Shown here piece after piece: positions 53,875 through 63,172 of a stretch of DNA of 64,000 nucleotides; position 1 is the stretch's first letter; every line of letters begins with the position of its first letter. Both the position numbers and the translations under genes were made by a program. This stretch comes from Ornithinibacillus scapharcae TW25. Its GTDB lineage: Bacteria > Bacillota > Bacilli > Bacillales > Amphibacillaceae. The notes below the pieces were generated by a model, which did no database searches, was not told the origin of the DNA, and saw only the letters and a program-made list of their open reading frames with translations. The DNA lies in assembly GCF_000190475.1 (NCBI RefSeq), contig NZ_AEWH01000059.1, forward strand, positions 143,372 to 207,371. Direction: 5' to 3'.

Positions 53875-54427
53875 GCTTCAATCCCCCCTTAACCATCTTC
53901 ACATTAAACTGTAGGTAACGAACAAATCCTTTTATAATCCAGCGCGTCACATAATACATTCCAATAATCATAAATATTCCAACACCCGCTAAACCAATAG
54001 TGAAGAATAATTGATATAACTCAAATAATTCCGGATAGATAGCAACATTTAATAAATAAAATATAGGGTTTAATACTAACGAAACACCTAAAGCCCAGCC
54101 GGAAATCACAAATGCTACTAAAGCAACGAATGGTGCTAAAACGATTAGTAAATTAAAAAATCCAAGTCCGATAACAGCCCAAACTGCCCGAAAAATATTT
54201 CCTGTCGTTGCCGTTTCTTCAACTTTCTCAATGCGATAGGCAGCAACCATTTCCTTACCTATTTGCTGTGGAGCTCCAAGACTTTCTGCAATTTCCTCTT
54301 CATTCTTTCCTTCTCCCAAACCTATTTCAAAATGCTCTCTAAAATCCTGTAGAATATCTTCACGTTCTGCAGAAGGAAGTCGTTTCAACGCGTTATCTAA
54401 TTTAGCCAAAAACTGTTCCTTATTCAT
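53867..54427 (-). CDS. HAAS (DUF1700) domain membrane protein
   Basis: 186 residues. HAAS domain (about 1-65: '[20 protein letters not shown]', '[16 protein letters not shown]') then four helices. ATG 54427 is chosen: AAGGAAG is 9 nt upstream, while GTG 54436 abuts it. Overlaps the PadR stop by 8 bp. Links the cytosolic regulator to the exported DUF4097 protein in this operon. Confidence 0.88.
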   Translation of the reverse strand: MNKEQFLAKLDNALKRLPSAEREDILQDFREHFEIGLGEGKNEEEIAESLGAPQQIGKEMVAAYRIEKVEETATTGNIFRAVWAVIGLGFFNLLIVLAPFVALVAFVISGWALGVSLVLNPIFYLLNVAIYPELFELYQLFFTIGLAGVGIFMIIGMYYVTRWIIKGFVRYLQFNVKMVKGGLKHA

Positions 54428-54752
54428 CCCGAACACCTTCCTTTATTAATTGATTTACACCACTGGTGAACCTTTCCCAGTCGTCTAATAGATCCTGAAG
54501 GTATTTTCTACCTTCCTCCGTGAGTGCATAGTACTTTCTTGACGGACCCTCGGAAGATTCTTTTAAATAAGTTGTAAAATAGCCTTCTTTGGTTAACCTT
54601 CTTAATAATGGATATACAGATCCTTCTGATATTTGAATTTGGTCCGAAATCTTTTGAACTAACTCGTATCCATATCGATCTTGTTTATCTAACAGAACGA
54701 GTACACAAAGTTCCAGTACACCTTTTTTAAATTGAACGTTCAAATTTTCCAC
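54420..54752 (-). CDS. PadR family transcriptional regulator
   Basis: 110 residues: '[22 protein letters not shown]', wing '[18 protein letters not shown]', '[18 protein letters not shown]'. First gene of the PadR-HAAS-DUF4097 operon; likely autoregulated via the repeats upstream. Confidence 0.94.
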   Translation of the reverse strand: MENLNVQFKKGVLELCVLVLLDKQDRYGYELVQKISDQIQISEGSVYPLLRRLTKEGYFTTYLKESSEGPSRKYYALTEEGRKYLQDLLDDWERFTSGVNQLIKEGVRDE

Positions 54753-54761
54753 CTCTACTCA

Positions 54762-54844
54762 ACTACTGTTTATTGTATAGTACCTGTCAATAATTATCTC
54801 CTGTAGCTATAATTTAACACACACTACTGTTCATTGCAAGGTAC
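54762..54844 (-). promoter_or_regulatory. Two direct repeats in the PadR promoter
   Basis: ACTACTGTTTATTG... at 54762-54783 and ACTACTGTTCATTG... at 54823-54844, 18 of 22 positions identical, each ending GTAC. Both contain a TACT...AGTA-like dyad. TTGACA (reverse complement at 54785-54790) lies between. Probable PadR sites. Confidence 0.6.
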
Positions 54845-54863
54845 TATTTAAAAAATAAATACT

Positions 54864-54894
54864 AAAAAAGAGAACCTGGTATTCCCCAAGCTCT
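54864..54894 (-). terminator. Terminator of the PadR-DUF2812 operon
   Basis: Minus-strand GAGAGCTTGG ... CCAGGTTCTC (two G-U pairs) followed by TTTTTT. Confidence 0.75.
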
Positions 54895-54959
54895 CACACT
54901 AATTATATTATCTGGTTATTCAATTTTGTAAATGCAAACAACAACCTGATATTCGACTG

Positions 54960-55472
54960 TTATTTTCTCCTATAGAAATCAATTCGCTTGTTAATCGCAT
55001 AAAACAAATATAGGTATAGTACTATAAATACAATGTCCATTCCTGCAACAATATATTGAATTAAATAGCCTTTCCATGAAACAACAAGTCCCAGCTGCGA
55101 AACAAGGAATAATCCAAAGATTAATAAATAAAAAGAAATCATACGCTTAAAGGAGTCCTGTATTGATTCATTATCCGTATACAGTTTTTGTACACTTGCC
55201 TCAGAGGAATCTGCCCTAAAGTAATGAAAGATGCTCATGGAGTTTGTTACATATTCCCATCCTGCATCCTCATACAATTGGAAATAATCCCTTTTCGCTT
55301 CCTGTCTAAAGTCTATTTGATACACATAGGATTTAGTTGGGTCCTCTTCAAAAACATAAGTAAAGTATTCATATTTTACTAGATGTAGTCCTTTACGAGA
55401 CATCTCCGTTATCCATTGTTCCTCTTTATCAATATTCGGAGCAATAAATAATCTAAACTTTCTTACTGTCAT
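54960..55472 (-). CDS. DUF2812 membrane protein (PadR partner)
   Basis: 170 residues. N-terminal ~95 residues soluble ('EEQWITEMSRKGLHLVKYEYFTYVF' region, 'YVYQIDFRQ', 'DAGWEYV'), the DUF2812 core, then two helices (about 112-162) and a basic end. Follows the PadR gene by 1 bp; this pairing is common in Firmicutes. Function unknown. Confidence 0.9.
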   Translation of the reverse strand: MTVRKFRLFIAPNIDKEEQWITEMSRKGLHLVKYEYFTYVFEEDPTKSYVYQIDFRQEAKRDYFQLYEDAGWEYVTNSMSIFHYFRADSSEASVQKLYTDNESIQDSFKRMISFYLLIFGLFLVSQLGLVVSWKGYLIQYIVAGMDIVFIVLYLYLFYAINKRIDFYRRK

Positions 55473-55473
55473 G

Positions 55474-55809
55474 TTAATCCTCCTTGATCTCCTTTATAAT
55501 CTCTTTTGAATTCTCCACTAATGACTTTAACCTGTTATATTCCAGACGCACCACCAGCTTACCCAAGTCAGTTAATTCATAATATTTTCTTCGCTCATCA
55601 TCTTGTACGATAGCTTTCTCAATGACCCCTTGTTTCTCTAATTTACCTAATGCACCATATAAAGTGCCTGGTCCTAACGTAACTTCTCCCTTACTTACCA
55701 TTTCAACATCCTGCATAATAGCATAGCCATGTCTTACTTCACGTAAGGATAACAAGATATAATAGGTTGCTTGGGACAAGGGTAAGAACAATTCCGCTTC
55801 CTTTGCCAT
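55474..55809 (-). CDS. PadR family transcriptional regulator
   Basis: 111 residues: 'ATYYILLSLREVRHGYAIMQDVE', 'GPGTLYGALGKLEKQGVI', 'DERRKYYELTDLGKLV'. Partner of DUF2812. Perfect palindrome ACGATATATCGT 44-55 nt upstream is the likely operator. Confidence 0.94.
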   Translation of the reverse strand: MAKEAELFLPLSQATYYILLSLREVRHGYAIMQDVEMVSKGEVTLGPGTLYGALGKLEKQGVIEKAIVQDDERRKYYELTDLGKLVVRLEYNRLKSLVENSKEIIKEIKED

Positions 55810-55852
55810 CCTAATTCACCGCCTTTTATATCACTAGTCGATGTATCAACTA

Positions 55853-55864
55853 ACGATATATCGT
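55853..55864 (-). promoter_or_regulatory. Candidate PadR operator
   Basis: ACGATATATCGT, perfect 12-bp palindrome, with further TCGAT half-sites at about 55838 and 55868. Confidence 0.5.
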
Positions 55865-56044
55865 ATGTCGATATAGTAACATGGATTCATTGCTAAATCA
55901 ACACAATTTTGTCCAGTACAATCCAAATTCATTCTCTCGGCATATTTTAGTAGCAAATGTTTATTTATCTTCCATTCCGAGAAAGATAAATTGAAGCCGC
56001 ACTCATTTTTCATTATACTAGTGGCAGTGAAAGGGGTATGTACA

Positions 56045-56800
56045 ATGGAACAAACAAAACTAGAATCGAAAGTACTATCCGTATTAAAGGATAAAATAAA
56101 ATCTATTAAAACAAACGAGGGAGCCCTATACCTAGTTGGTCCTATTCGACTTCCTGTTAATCTATATGGAGAAACAGTAGAATTCAAATGGTATTGCTGG
56201 TTAAACAGCAAAGAAGTGATGGAAGATGATCAACAAATTATCGATAGTCTTTCTTCCCAAAATTTAGCGGAGTATCAGCAATCAAGTGTTCTAGTATATG
56301 GAGATTTCGAAAATGATGATGATGCACTTATCCGTATGCATTCTATTTGTCATACAGGTGATATTTTTGGAAGCAAGCGCTGTGATTGTGGATTCCAATT
56401 AAAAGAATCCATGCACAAAATAAAAGAGCACGGAACAGGAGCTATATTCTATCTAGCAAACCATGAAGGAAGAGGTATTGGCTTATTCTCTAAAGCGATG
56501 GCATACATTTTACAGGAAAATGACTATGATACCGTTGAAGCAAATGAAGCGCTTGGATTTGTTAATGATTCCCGTAATTATGATGATGCAATTCTTGTTC
56601 TGAAGCAACTACGCTCTAAACCAGTAACATTAATCACTAATAATCCGCTAAAACTTGAGGCGATGAAAAAAGCAGGGCTTACGGTAACAGGACGTGTTCC
56701 ATTGTGGGGCGATGTTTCTGAGTATAATGAACGTTATTTGAAAACAAAGGTTGAAAAGTCTGGCCATATGCAGGAGGAAAGGAACTGTTCCAATGACTAA
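56045..56800 (+). CDS. ribA: GTP cyclohydrolase II, stand-alone
   Basis: 251 residues without a DHBP synthase (RibB) domain. Zinc site and active core in the segment HSICHTGDIFGSKRCDCGF (three Cys, about residues 100-118), 'FYLANHEGRGIGLFSK' and 'VTLITNNPLKLEAM'. It converts GTP to the pyrimidine precursor of riboflavin with release of formate. The first ~75 residues differ from usual RibA. ATG 56045 has AAAGGGG 8 nt upstream. Overlaps ribD by 8 bp. No FMN riboswitch seen upstream. Confidence 0.88.
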   Translation: MEQTKLESKVLSVLKDKIKSIKTNEGALYLVGPIRLPVNLYGETVEFKWYCWLNSKEVMEDDQQIIDSLSSQNLAEYQQSSVLVYGDFENDDDALIRMHSICHTGDIFGSKRCDCGFQLKESMHKIKEHGTGAIFYLANHEGRGIGLFSKAMAYILQENDYDTVEANEALGFVNDSRNYDDAILVLKQLRSKPVTLITNNPLKLEAMKKAGLTVTGRVPLWGDVSEYNERYLKTKVEKSGHMQEERNCSND

Positions 56801-57881
56801 CCATGAATTTTATATGGATATAGCCTTACAGAATGCAAGAGCGATGAAGGGTCAAACAGCCCCAAATCCTCTTGTTGGCTCGGTTATTGTGAATGATAAC
56901 CGTATCGTTGGGATTGGGACTCATTTAAAAGCAGGAGAACCTCATGCGGAAATCCACGCTCTTAGAATGGCTGGTGACAAGGCGAAAGGTGGGACAATCT
57001 ATGTAACACTTGAGCCATGTTCCCATCACGGGAGAACTGGTCCTTGTGCTGAGGCAATAGTTCAAGCAGGCATCAAGAAAGTAGTTATAGCAACACTAGA
57101 TCCGAATCCTATCGTTGCAGGTAATGGCGTAAAAATATTAGAGAATGCTGGTATAGAAGTGATAACCGGTATTCGTGGGCAAGAGTCCATTCAAATGAAT
57201 GAGGTTTTCAATAAATTCATCGTGGAGAAAAAACCGTTTGTTACGTTAAAAGCAGGTGTAACCTTAGACGGTAAAGTCGCTACGCATGCCCGCAGTAGTA
57301 AATGGATAACATCAGAAGAATCTAGAAATGATGTCCATCAACTACGTAGTGAAAATATGGCTATCTTAGTTGGCATAAACACTGTCTTAGATGATAATCC
57401 ATCTCTCACAGCTAGAATACCAAATGGCCGAAATCCGCTTCGCGTCATCATGGATACTTCACTCAAAGTGCCGATGGAATCAAATGTGATTACCGATAAA
57501 CAAGCAGAAACTTGGATATTCACAAGTAAGAATCATAATGAACGTAAGAAACAGCAACTTGATAAAATGGGAATAAGAGTCTTCGTAACTTCTAGTGAAG
57601 ATAAAGTGGATCCGAATGAGGTCGTAAATATTCTAGGTGAACACCTCGTTTCATCGCTATTTATAGAAGGTGGAGGTAATATCCATGCTTCGTTCTTAGA
57701 GAATAAATTAGTGGATAAGGTTGTCCTCTACTTTGCACCTAAGCTTATCGGTGGACAAAACGCTCCTACCTTTTTAGAAGGGAACGGGATTGCCAATATG
57801 GCAGACGCTGTTGAATTAGACAACACCGAGATTAAGAAGATAGGCAAGGATTTTAAATTCACGGGATATCCCGTTTATTAA
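56793..57881 (+). CDS. ribD: Riboflavin biosynthesis deaminase/reductase RibD
   Basis: 362 residues. Deaminase domain with Zn motif HAEIHAL (about 50) and PCSHHGRTGPCAEAI (two Cys, about 74-85), then the reductase domain ('LKAGVTLDGKVATHARSSKW', 'FIEGGGNIHASFLE'). Performs steps 2 and 3 of riboflavin synthesis. ATG 56793 chosen by homology start and overlap with ribA; in-frame codons go back to 56751. Confidence 0.93.
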   Translation: MTNHEFYMDIALQNARAMKGQTAPNPLVGSVIVNDNRIVGIGTHLKAGEPHAEIHALRMAGDKAKGGTIYVTLEPCSHHGRTGPCAEAIVQAGIKKVVIATLDPNPIVAGNGVKILENAGIEVITGIRGQESIQMNEVFNKFIVEKKPFVTLKAGVTLDGKVATHARSSKWITSEESRNDVHQLRSENMAILVGINTVLDDNPSLTARIPNGRNPLRVIMDTSLKVPMESNVITDKQAETWIFTSKNHNERKKQQLDKMGIRVFVTSSEDKVDPNEVVNILGEHLVSSLFIEGGGNIHASFLENKLVDKVVLYFAPKLIGGQNAPTFLEGNGIANMADAVELDNTEIKKIGKDFKFTGYPVY

Positions 57882-57907
57882 AAAGGTATAATTGAGGGAT
57901 CACGAAC

Positions 57908-58471
57908 ATGAGATTTGGCTTTGATATTGACGACACATTAATTAACTTAAGAGAACATGCGTTTAACCTATATAAGCGTAAGCTAAATAAGGATATTCCA
58001 CTGGAGACCTTTCATGCTTTAACTAGAGTCGAGATTCACGAACCGTTTGATCTAACCGATGAAGAAGGTCGTGAAATGTGGAAGAACTCTCTTGAAGAAA
58101 TCTATTATACAGATTGCCCACCATATAATGAGGCTGTAGAGGTTCTAAATAAGCTAGTGGCCGGTGGTCATGAGGTTTACTATATTACAGCCAGACCAAA
58201 AGAACACGGGGAACGTACAAAAGCTTGGATGAAAGAACAAGGTTTTCCAATACATAACCATAGATTTTTTTATGGCATGGAAGATCATGAAAAAATAGAT
58301 ATTATCAAGGATCTTAACCTAGATTTTTATGTAGATGATAAACCAGCTATATTAGATACCTTATCAAAGGAAAACATCCGCTTATATCTAAAAGACCAGT
58401 CGTATAACCGCACTTCAACATATAATCGGATTTTAGATTGGTCAGAGTTTATGGATATCATTCATAACTAA
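57908..58471 (+). CDS. HAD-family phosphatase (5'-nucleotidase-like)
   Basis: 187 residues. HAD motif I FGFDIDDTLI (residues 3-12), motif II Thr in 'YYITARPKEH', motif III/IV 'HEKIDIIKDLNLDFYVDDKPAIL'. Small C1 cap of the deoxyribonucleotidase/YqfW kind. 26 bp after ribD on the same strand; could dephosphorylate the RibD product (ARPP), a step done by HAD enzymes in B. subtilis, but that is inference. Confidence 0.85.
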   Translation: MRFGFDIDDTLINLREHAFNLYKRKLNKDIPLETFHALTRVEIHEPFDLTDEEGREMWKNSLEEIYYTDCPPYNEAVEVLNKLVAGGHEVYYITARPKEHGERTKAWMKEQGFPIHNHRFFYGMEDHEKIDIIKDLNLDFYVDDKPAILDTLSKENIRLYLKDQSYNRTSTYNRILDWSEFMDIIHN

Positions 58472-58477
58472 TAAGCG

Positions 58478-58513
58478 AAGAGCCCCACCTAAACGAATGG
58501 TGGGGTTCTTCTT
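58478..58513. terminator. Bidirectional terminator
   Basis: AAGAGCCCCACC ... GGTGGGGTTCTT (one G-T pair), between convergent genes. Confidence 0.88.
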
Positions 58514-58520
58514 ACCTTCT

Positions 58521-58979
58521 TTAAATTACTGTCTCTGCATAAAGACCAAGTCTTTTTAGTTGGTCAATAGCCATTTTCTTTTCCTCAGTTGACAGACCAC
58601 CCATAATCCCGCTAATAGCCTTTGCATGCTGGGGAAAAATTTCATCCATCAATTCTTTTCCGGCTTCTGTAATCACTGCATGGGTCACCCTTCTGTCTGT
58701 TGGACATGCCTTTCTAACGAGATAATCCTTCTTCTCTAGCTTGTCAACGACGTATGTAATACTGCTACTAGCAAGTAACACTTTCTGTCCAATTCGTTGT
58801 ATCGGCTGATCCCCTTTGTGATATAACAATTCCAACACACCAAACTCTGTCAAATTCAGTCCGTAGCTTTTAATATTCTGAACAACCTGTTTTTCTATTG
58901 CCTGAATTGCCCTCGTTAATACGACAAATAGCTTAAGAGAAAGCTGTTCATCTTCACTAAAATGGCTCATTTTAACCAT
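58521..58979 (-). CDS. MarR family regulator, MhqR-like
   Basis: 152 residues: 'SLKLFVVLTRAIQAIEKQV', 'NLTEFGVLELLYHKGDQPIQ', 'SSSITYVVDKLEKKDYL', wing CPTDRRVTHAVITEAG. This is strongly reminiscent of B. subtilis MhqR (YkvE), the repressor of quinone-detoxification genes. ATG 58979 is chosen, with AAAGGA 9 nt upstream, over TTG 58988. A palindrome overlaps the start. Its regulon may include the distant MhqD/CatE-type genes at 32-35 kb. Confidence 0.88.
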   Translation of the reverse strand: MVKMSHFSEDEQLSLKLFVVLTRAIQAIEKQVVQNIKSYGLNLTEFGVLELLYHKGDQPIQRIGQKVLLASSSITYVVDKLEKKDYLVRKACPTDRRVTHAVITEAGKELMDEIFPQHAKAISGIMGGLSTEEKKMAIDQLKRLGLYAETVI

Positions 58980-58989
58980 TGATATCAAT
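58978..58989 (-). promoter_or_regulatory. Palindrome overlapping the MarR start codon
   Basis: ATTGATATCAAT, perfect 12-bp palindrome between ribosome site and start. It might act as operator or affect translation. Confidence 0.35.
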
Positions 58990-59174
58990 CCTTTTGCTTA
59001 TTGAAATTAAGTTGAATTTAGTATAACGTAAACTATTATGATTTTCTATCATATTTCCGAATTACTTAGATTATTTTTCCATTCATTAATAGTGCTATAT
59101 GCTACATTCTAAGAATAAGAATTAATGATTCGAGGTCTGTAACTGAAGCTAAACAAAGAGGAGTCCACACATCT

Positions 59175-60647
59175 ATGAAAATTAGTGACCTGCTGCATGA
59201 GCTTAACTTAGATACTTCTTTATATAATGAATTAAAAGACATCGATGTAACAGGCATTGCAGATAATTCTAAAGACGTAAAGAACGGTTACATATTTGTC
59301 GCAAACGAAGGGTATCAATTAGATGGTCATGATTATATTCCAAACGCAATACAAAATGGTGCTATTCTAGTCATCGGGGAAAAAAACATACCAAATCAAG
59401 AAACGCCTTATATTCAGGTAGAAAATAGCAGGAAGGTATTAGGTGTACTTTCGAAGAGATTCTACCATAACCCATCTAAAGACAAGTTCATGATTGGCAT
59501 TACTGGAACGAACGGAAAAACCACTACAAGCTATTTAATCAAACATATTCTCGAAAAGCACGGTAAAACATGCAGTATTATCGGCACCATTCAAAATACA
59601 ATTAACGGACAAAACATTCCTAGCTTTAATACGACACCTAGTGCATTAACGATCAACAAACTTATTTCTGAAAGCAATGATGAGGTTGTCATCATGGAGG
59701 TTTCATCCCATGGCTTAACACAACACCGTATGGAAGGTATTGAATTGGATATCGGTATTTTTACAAATCTTTACCATGAGCACCTTGATTATCATCGTAC
59801 AATGGAAGAATACTTTCAGGCTAAACTGCTTTTATTTAATCATTTGAAAGATAACGGTTGTGTCATCACGAATACAAATAATGAATGGGGAGAGAAATTA
59901 GTTCTCATTCTTAAAGAACGAGGAATCCCTATCTATTCCATTGGAGAATTGGAGAATTCTGATATACAACTACTTGACTTTTTATTAGACGAATCGTTAA
60001 TAGTAGTAAAAGAAGCTGACAAAACGTTGCAACTTACTAGTTCAATGCCTGGTATTCATAATATGTATAATACTGCTATGGCCTACCTAACCGCTAGAAA
60101 AACAGGTGTTCCTAGTGAAGCAATCATAACAGCATTACCTTCTTTCCAAGGAGTAAATGGACGTTTCGAAACGTATAAACAGGATAATATGCCAACCGTT
60201 ATTGTAGACTATGCCCATACACCGGACGCTATCTTTCATTGTATAGCATCTGCAAAGTCCTACGGGGCAAAACGAATCATTCATGTTTTTGGTTTTCGTG
60301 GCAATCGAGACCAGACAAAACGGCCGCAAATGTTAGAAATAACCTCCACATACAGCTCTAACTATATATTAACTTTTGATGACCTAAATAATGTTCCTGA
60401 AGAGAAAATGCACAAGACATTGGAAGAACTACAACATAAGTTTGGGAATCATAAAGGAAGCATTATTCCAGATCGGACTTTGGCCATTCAGCACGCTATC
60501 GAAATAGCTGGTGAATCGGATTGGGTTGTTATCACTGGTAAAGGCCATGAGGAATATCAGCATTCGTTTTCCTTAGAAACTACTTCTGATAAAGAAACCG
60601 TACAATATATTATGAATCAGTTAAGTGCACAAAAGATACCTAATTAA
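59175..60647 (+). CDS. MurE-like Mur ligase, stand-alone
   Basis: 490 residues, three Mur domains. ATP site GITGTNGKTTTSY (Lys about 114), 'EVSSHGLTQHRMEG', 'NLYHEHLDYHRTMEEYFQAK', 'GVNGRFE', 'YAHTPDAIFHCI', 'GKGHEEYQ'. The residues that choose the third amino acid in MurE (DNPR for meso-diaminopimelate) read DDLNNVPE (about 400-407). Not in a division/cell wall cluster. Either an amino-acid-variant MurE or a paralogue acting on another UDP-MurNAc-dipeptide or poly-gamma-type substrate. Confidence 0.88.
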   Translation: MKISDLLHELNLDTSLYNELKDIDVTGIADNSKDVKNGYIFVANEGYQLDGHDYIPNAIQNGAILVIGEKNIPNQETPYIQVENSRKVLGVLSKRFYHNPSKDKFMIGITGTNGKTTTSYLIKHILEKHGKTCSIIGTIQNTINGQNIPSFNTTPSALTINKLISESNDEVVIMEVSSHGLTQHRMEGIELDIGIFTNLYHEHLDYHRTMEEYFQAKLLLFNHLKDNGCVITNTNNEWGEKLVLILKERGIPIYSIGELENSDIQLLDFLLDESLIVVKEADKTLQLTSSMPGIHNMYNTAMAYLTARKTGVPSEAIITALPSFQGVNGRFETYKQDNMPTVIVDYAHTPDAIFHCIASAKSYGAKRIIHVFGFRGNRDQTKRPQMLEITSTYSSNYILTFDDLNNVPEEKMHKTLEELQHKFGNHKGSIIPDRTLAIQHAIEIAGESDWVVITGKGHEEYQHSFSLETTSDKETVQYIMNQLSAQKIPN

Positions 60648-60651
60648 AATA

Positions 60652-60690
60652 GGAAGTGCTAGAAAGGTTAACCCTTCAGCACTTCCTTCT
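60652..60690. terminator. Bidirectional terminator
   Basis: GGAAGTGCT ... AGCACTTCC; overlaps the 3' end of the metal ATPase frame. Confidence 0.8.
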
Positions 60691-62784
60691 TAATTAACCG
60701 CATGGAATTTAATACAACAATTAATGTCGCTCCCATATCCGCAAAAATCGCAATCCATAAAGTTAACCAACCAGGTATCACGAGTAGTAGTGCGACCACC
60801 TTTAATGCTAAAGCAAATATTATATTTTGTTTTATAATGGTTAATGTTTTTCTACTCAGTGAAATGGTATACGGTAGCTTTTCCAGGTCATCTGCCATTA
60901 ATACGATATCCGCGGTTTCTAGTGCCGCATCTGTTCCTGCACCACCCATTGCAATACCAACATTTGCAGTAGCTAGTGCCGGGGCATCATTCACCCCATC
61001 TCCAACCATTGCTACGTTACCAATCTGGTCTTTTAGTTTTTTATTTCTATTAATTTGTCCTCTGGTAGAAGCTCCGCTTTTGTTGAAGTTAGACCAAGGC
61101 TCGAGCCAATAGCCTTCCCCGTTAGCTCATTATCACCAGTAAGCATAACAGTGTGCTTAATTCCTAGCTGATGAAGCTTTTGAATTAACATAGCACTAGT
61201 TTTACGTACTTGATCAGCTACCGCAATAAGAGCCTCAATAGAGGATTGGGTGCCCAATAGCATTACAGTTTTCCCTTCAGCTTGCAGCTGTGCTATTTTT
61301 TCCTTTATTTCAGTAGAATTCGGAATCAAATTTTCAAATAGTGTTGGACTACCAATGTAATATTCTTCCTCTCGGACAGTAGCCTTTACGCCTTTACCAG
61401 TAATCGAGGTAAAGTGTTCCGCTTCATAAGGAACAGCTTGAAGTCGAATAGCTTCCCGTTTAATCGCTGAAGCTAATGGGTGCTGGGAGAATTCCTCAAT
61501 CGCACGAGCGATACCCAATACTTCCTTCACTTCTCTATCTGTTAATAGGATTACATCTGTAACCTCAGGCTTCCCCTTCGTTAACGTACCTGTCTTATCA
61601 AATGCAATTGCACGGAGATGGCCAGTTTCTTCTAAGTGTATACCACCTTTAATCAAGACACCGTTTCTTGCCGCATTTCCAATTGCCGTAACAATTGCAA
61701 CTGGGGTAGAAACAACCAGTGCACAAGGACATCCTACTACTAGCACGGCTAACCCACTATATACCCATTCTGACCATGAAGCCCCCAAAAATACAGGCGG
61801 GATGACAGCAATCAATAAGGCTATGCTCATGATTGCGGGTGTATAGTATTTCGCAAATTTATCTACAAATTGCTGAGATGGAGCACGCTCTGCCTGCGCT
61901 TCTTCCACAAGATGAATAATTTTAGCAATTGTTGTATCCTCGACCCGTTTGGTCACACGTACTTCAAGAGATCCTTGCTCATTCATTGTTCCTGCATACA
62001 CCTCATCACCAGTTGTTTTATGAACTGGTATGGACTCTCCTGTAATAGCAGCTTGGTTGATGGTTGATTGACCTTTCACGACTTCCCCATCCATAGCAAT
62101 CTTTTGACCTGGTTTTATAATCATAATATCGTTAATTTGGACATCTTCTACATCAATATCTAAAATGGAGCTACCACGGCGAATAGTCGCTTTCTTAGGT
62201 GCAATACCCATTAATGATTTGATAGATTGCCTAGCCTTATCCATGGAATAGCTTTCCAAAGCTTCACTTAGGGCAAATAAGAAGACTACCACCGCTCCTT
62301 CAGCCCATTCCCCAATGATTGCTGCTCCAATAATGGCAATTGTCATTAACGTTTTCATATCAAACTGAAGCTTCGTGAGATTCTGTATGCCAATTTTAAA
62401 CAGATTGTATCCACCTATAACAATCCCTGCTATAAAAGAACCTATTGCTATCGGTGCTGTCTCTCCCTTTAAAATAAGAAACACATATCCAAGAACAGTG
62501 AAAAACAACGAAATGCCAGTCGTTATATTTTCACGTTTTCTCCAAAATGATTGTTTTACTTCCGGCTCTCTAGTTCGTTCCGGTAATACCTTAATTCCAT
62601 CAAATGCCCCTGCCTCTTCTAGCTGTTCAACTGTAGCAGTTCCTTGAACCGTTAACTTAGCTGCACCAAAATTTAATTGGACATCCTCGACCGTATCAAT
62701 TTCGCGAATATTTTTTTCGAATTTTGCAGCACAATTCGTACAGGAAAGCCCTTGAAGTCGATACACTTGTTTACTTTCTTCCAA
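60668..62784 (-). CDS. cadA: Heavy-metal P1B-type ATPase (CadA/ZntA type), split by a -1 frameshift
   Basis: Frame 0 from TTG 62784 (SD AAGGAAGG 8 nt upstream) runs to TAA 61033-61035. It holds an HMA domain ([12 protein letters not shown], Cys 15 and 18), six helices, the CPC metal motif (GCPCAL, about 352) and DKTGTLTKG (about 395). The -1 frame continues with [20 protein letters not shown], the essential hinge motif, and two last helices to 60668. The switch lies at A AAA AAC TAA (61042-61033). The joined product is ~705 residues, the normal length for Cd/Zn/Pb exporters. Without the shift, a product lacking GDGxND and TM7-8 results. Overlaps the ArsR gene by 14 bp. Confidence 0.85.
61033..61042 (-). 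other. A_AAA_AAC slippery heptamer followed by in-frame TAA
   Basis: Zero-frame codons on the minus strand are ATA AAA AAC TAA. This is the X_XXY_YYZ register of classic -1 ribosomal slippage; after slipping, translation proceeds CTA AAA GAC CAG and restores the ATPase. An SD-like AGAGGA lies about 15 nt upstream. An indel in the A-run explains it equally well. Confidence 0.55.
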
Positions 62785-63160
62785 CCTGTACACCTTCCTT
62801 CGAGTGTTCGATTGCAATCGAAACTAACTGATGCACATGCTCATCCTGTAACGAGTAGAATACTAATTTTCCTTCCTTGCGGTATTTTGCAAGGCCCATA
62901 TTGCGTAGTAACCGTAGGTGATGGGATGCTGTTGCAGTTGTAGAACCAATGATATTGGCAACATCACAGACACATAGTTCATCCTCTAGTGTTAGTGCAT
63001 AGGTGATTTTTAATCTCGTAGCATCTGACAATGCCTTAAAGATAAGCTCTACACCTACAATTTCCTCAACTTCTGGCTTTATTCTTTCAACCTTTTCCTC
63101 ATCAAAGCAAAAGGATTCACAAACATCATTAGCTTTTCTTCTAACCGCTGTATCGCTCAT
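62771..63160 (-). CDS. cadC: ArsR/SmtB family metalloregulator, CadC type
   Basis: 129 residues. Winged helix with the metal motif ELCVCD (about 61-66), N-terminal Cys pair in [13 protein letters not shown] (about 13-17), '[17 protein letters not shown]' recognition helix, and a C-terminal '[14 protein letters not shown]' that supplies the alpha5 site. The four Cys match Cd/Pb-sensing CadC. Repressor of itself and the ATPase, released by metal; operators lie just upstream. Confidence 0.92.
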   Translation of the reverse strand: MSDTAVRRKANDVCESFCFDEEKVERIKPEVEEIVGVELIFKALSDATRLKITYALTLEDELCVCDVANIIGSTTATASHHLRLLRNMGLAKYRKEGKLVFYSLQDEHVHQLVSIAIEHSKEGVQVGRK

Positions 63161-63172
63161 ATTATCGCCTCA

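Noticed and set aside
55865-56044. FMN riboswitch before ribA
   Set aside because: None of the conserved RFN helices (AGGGxA... GATTCAG) is visible; the spacer is short and AT-rich.
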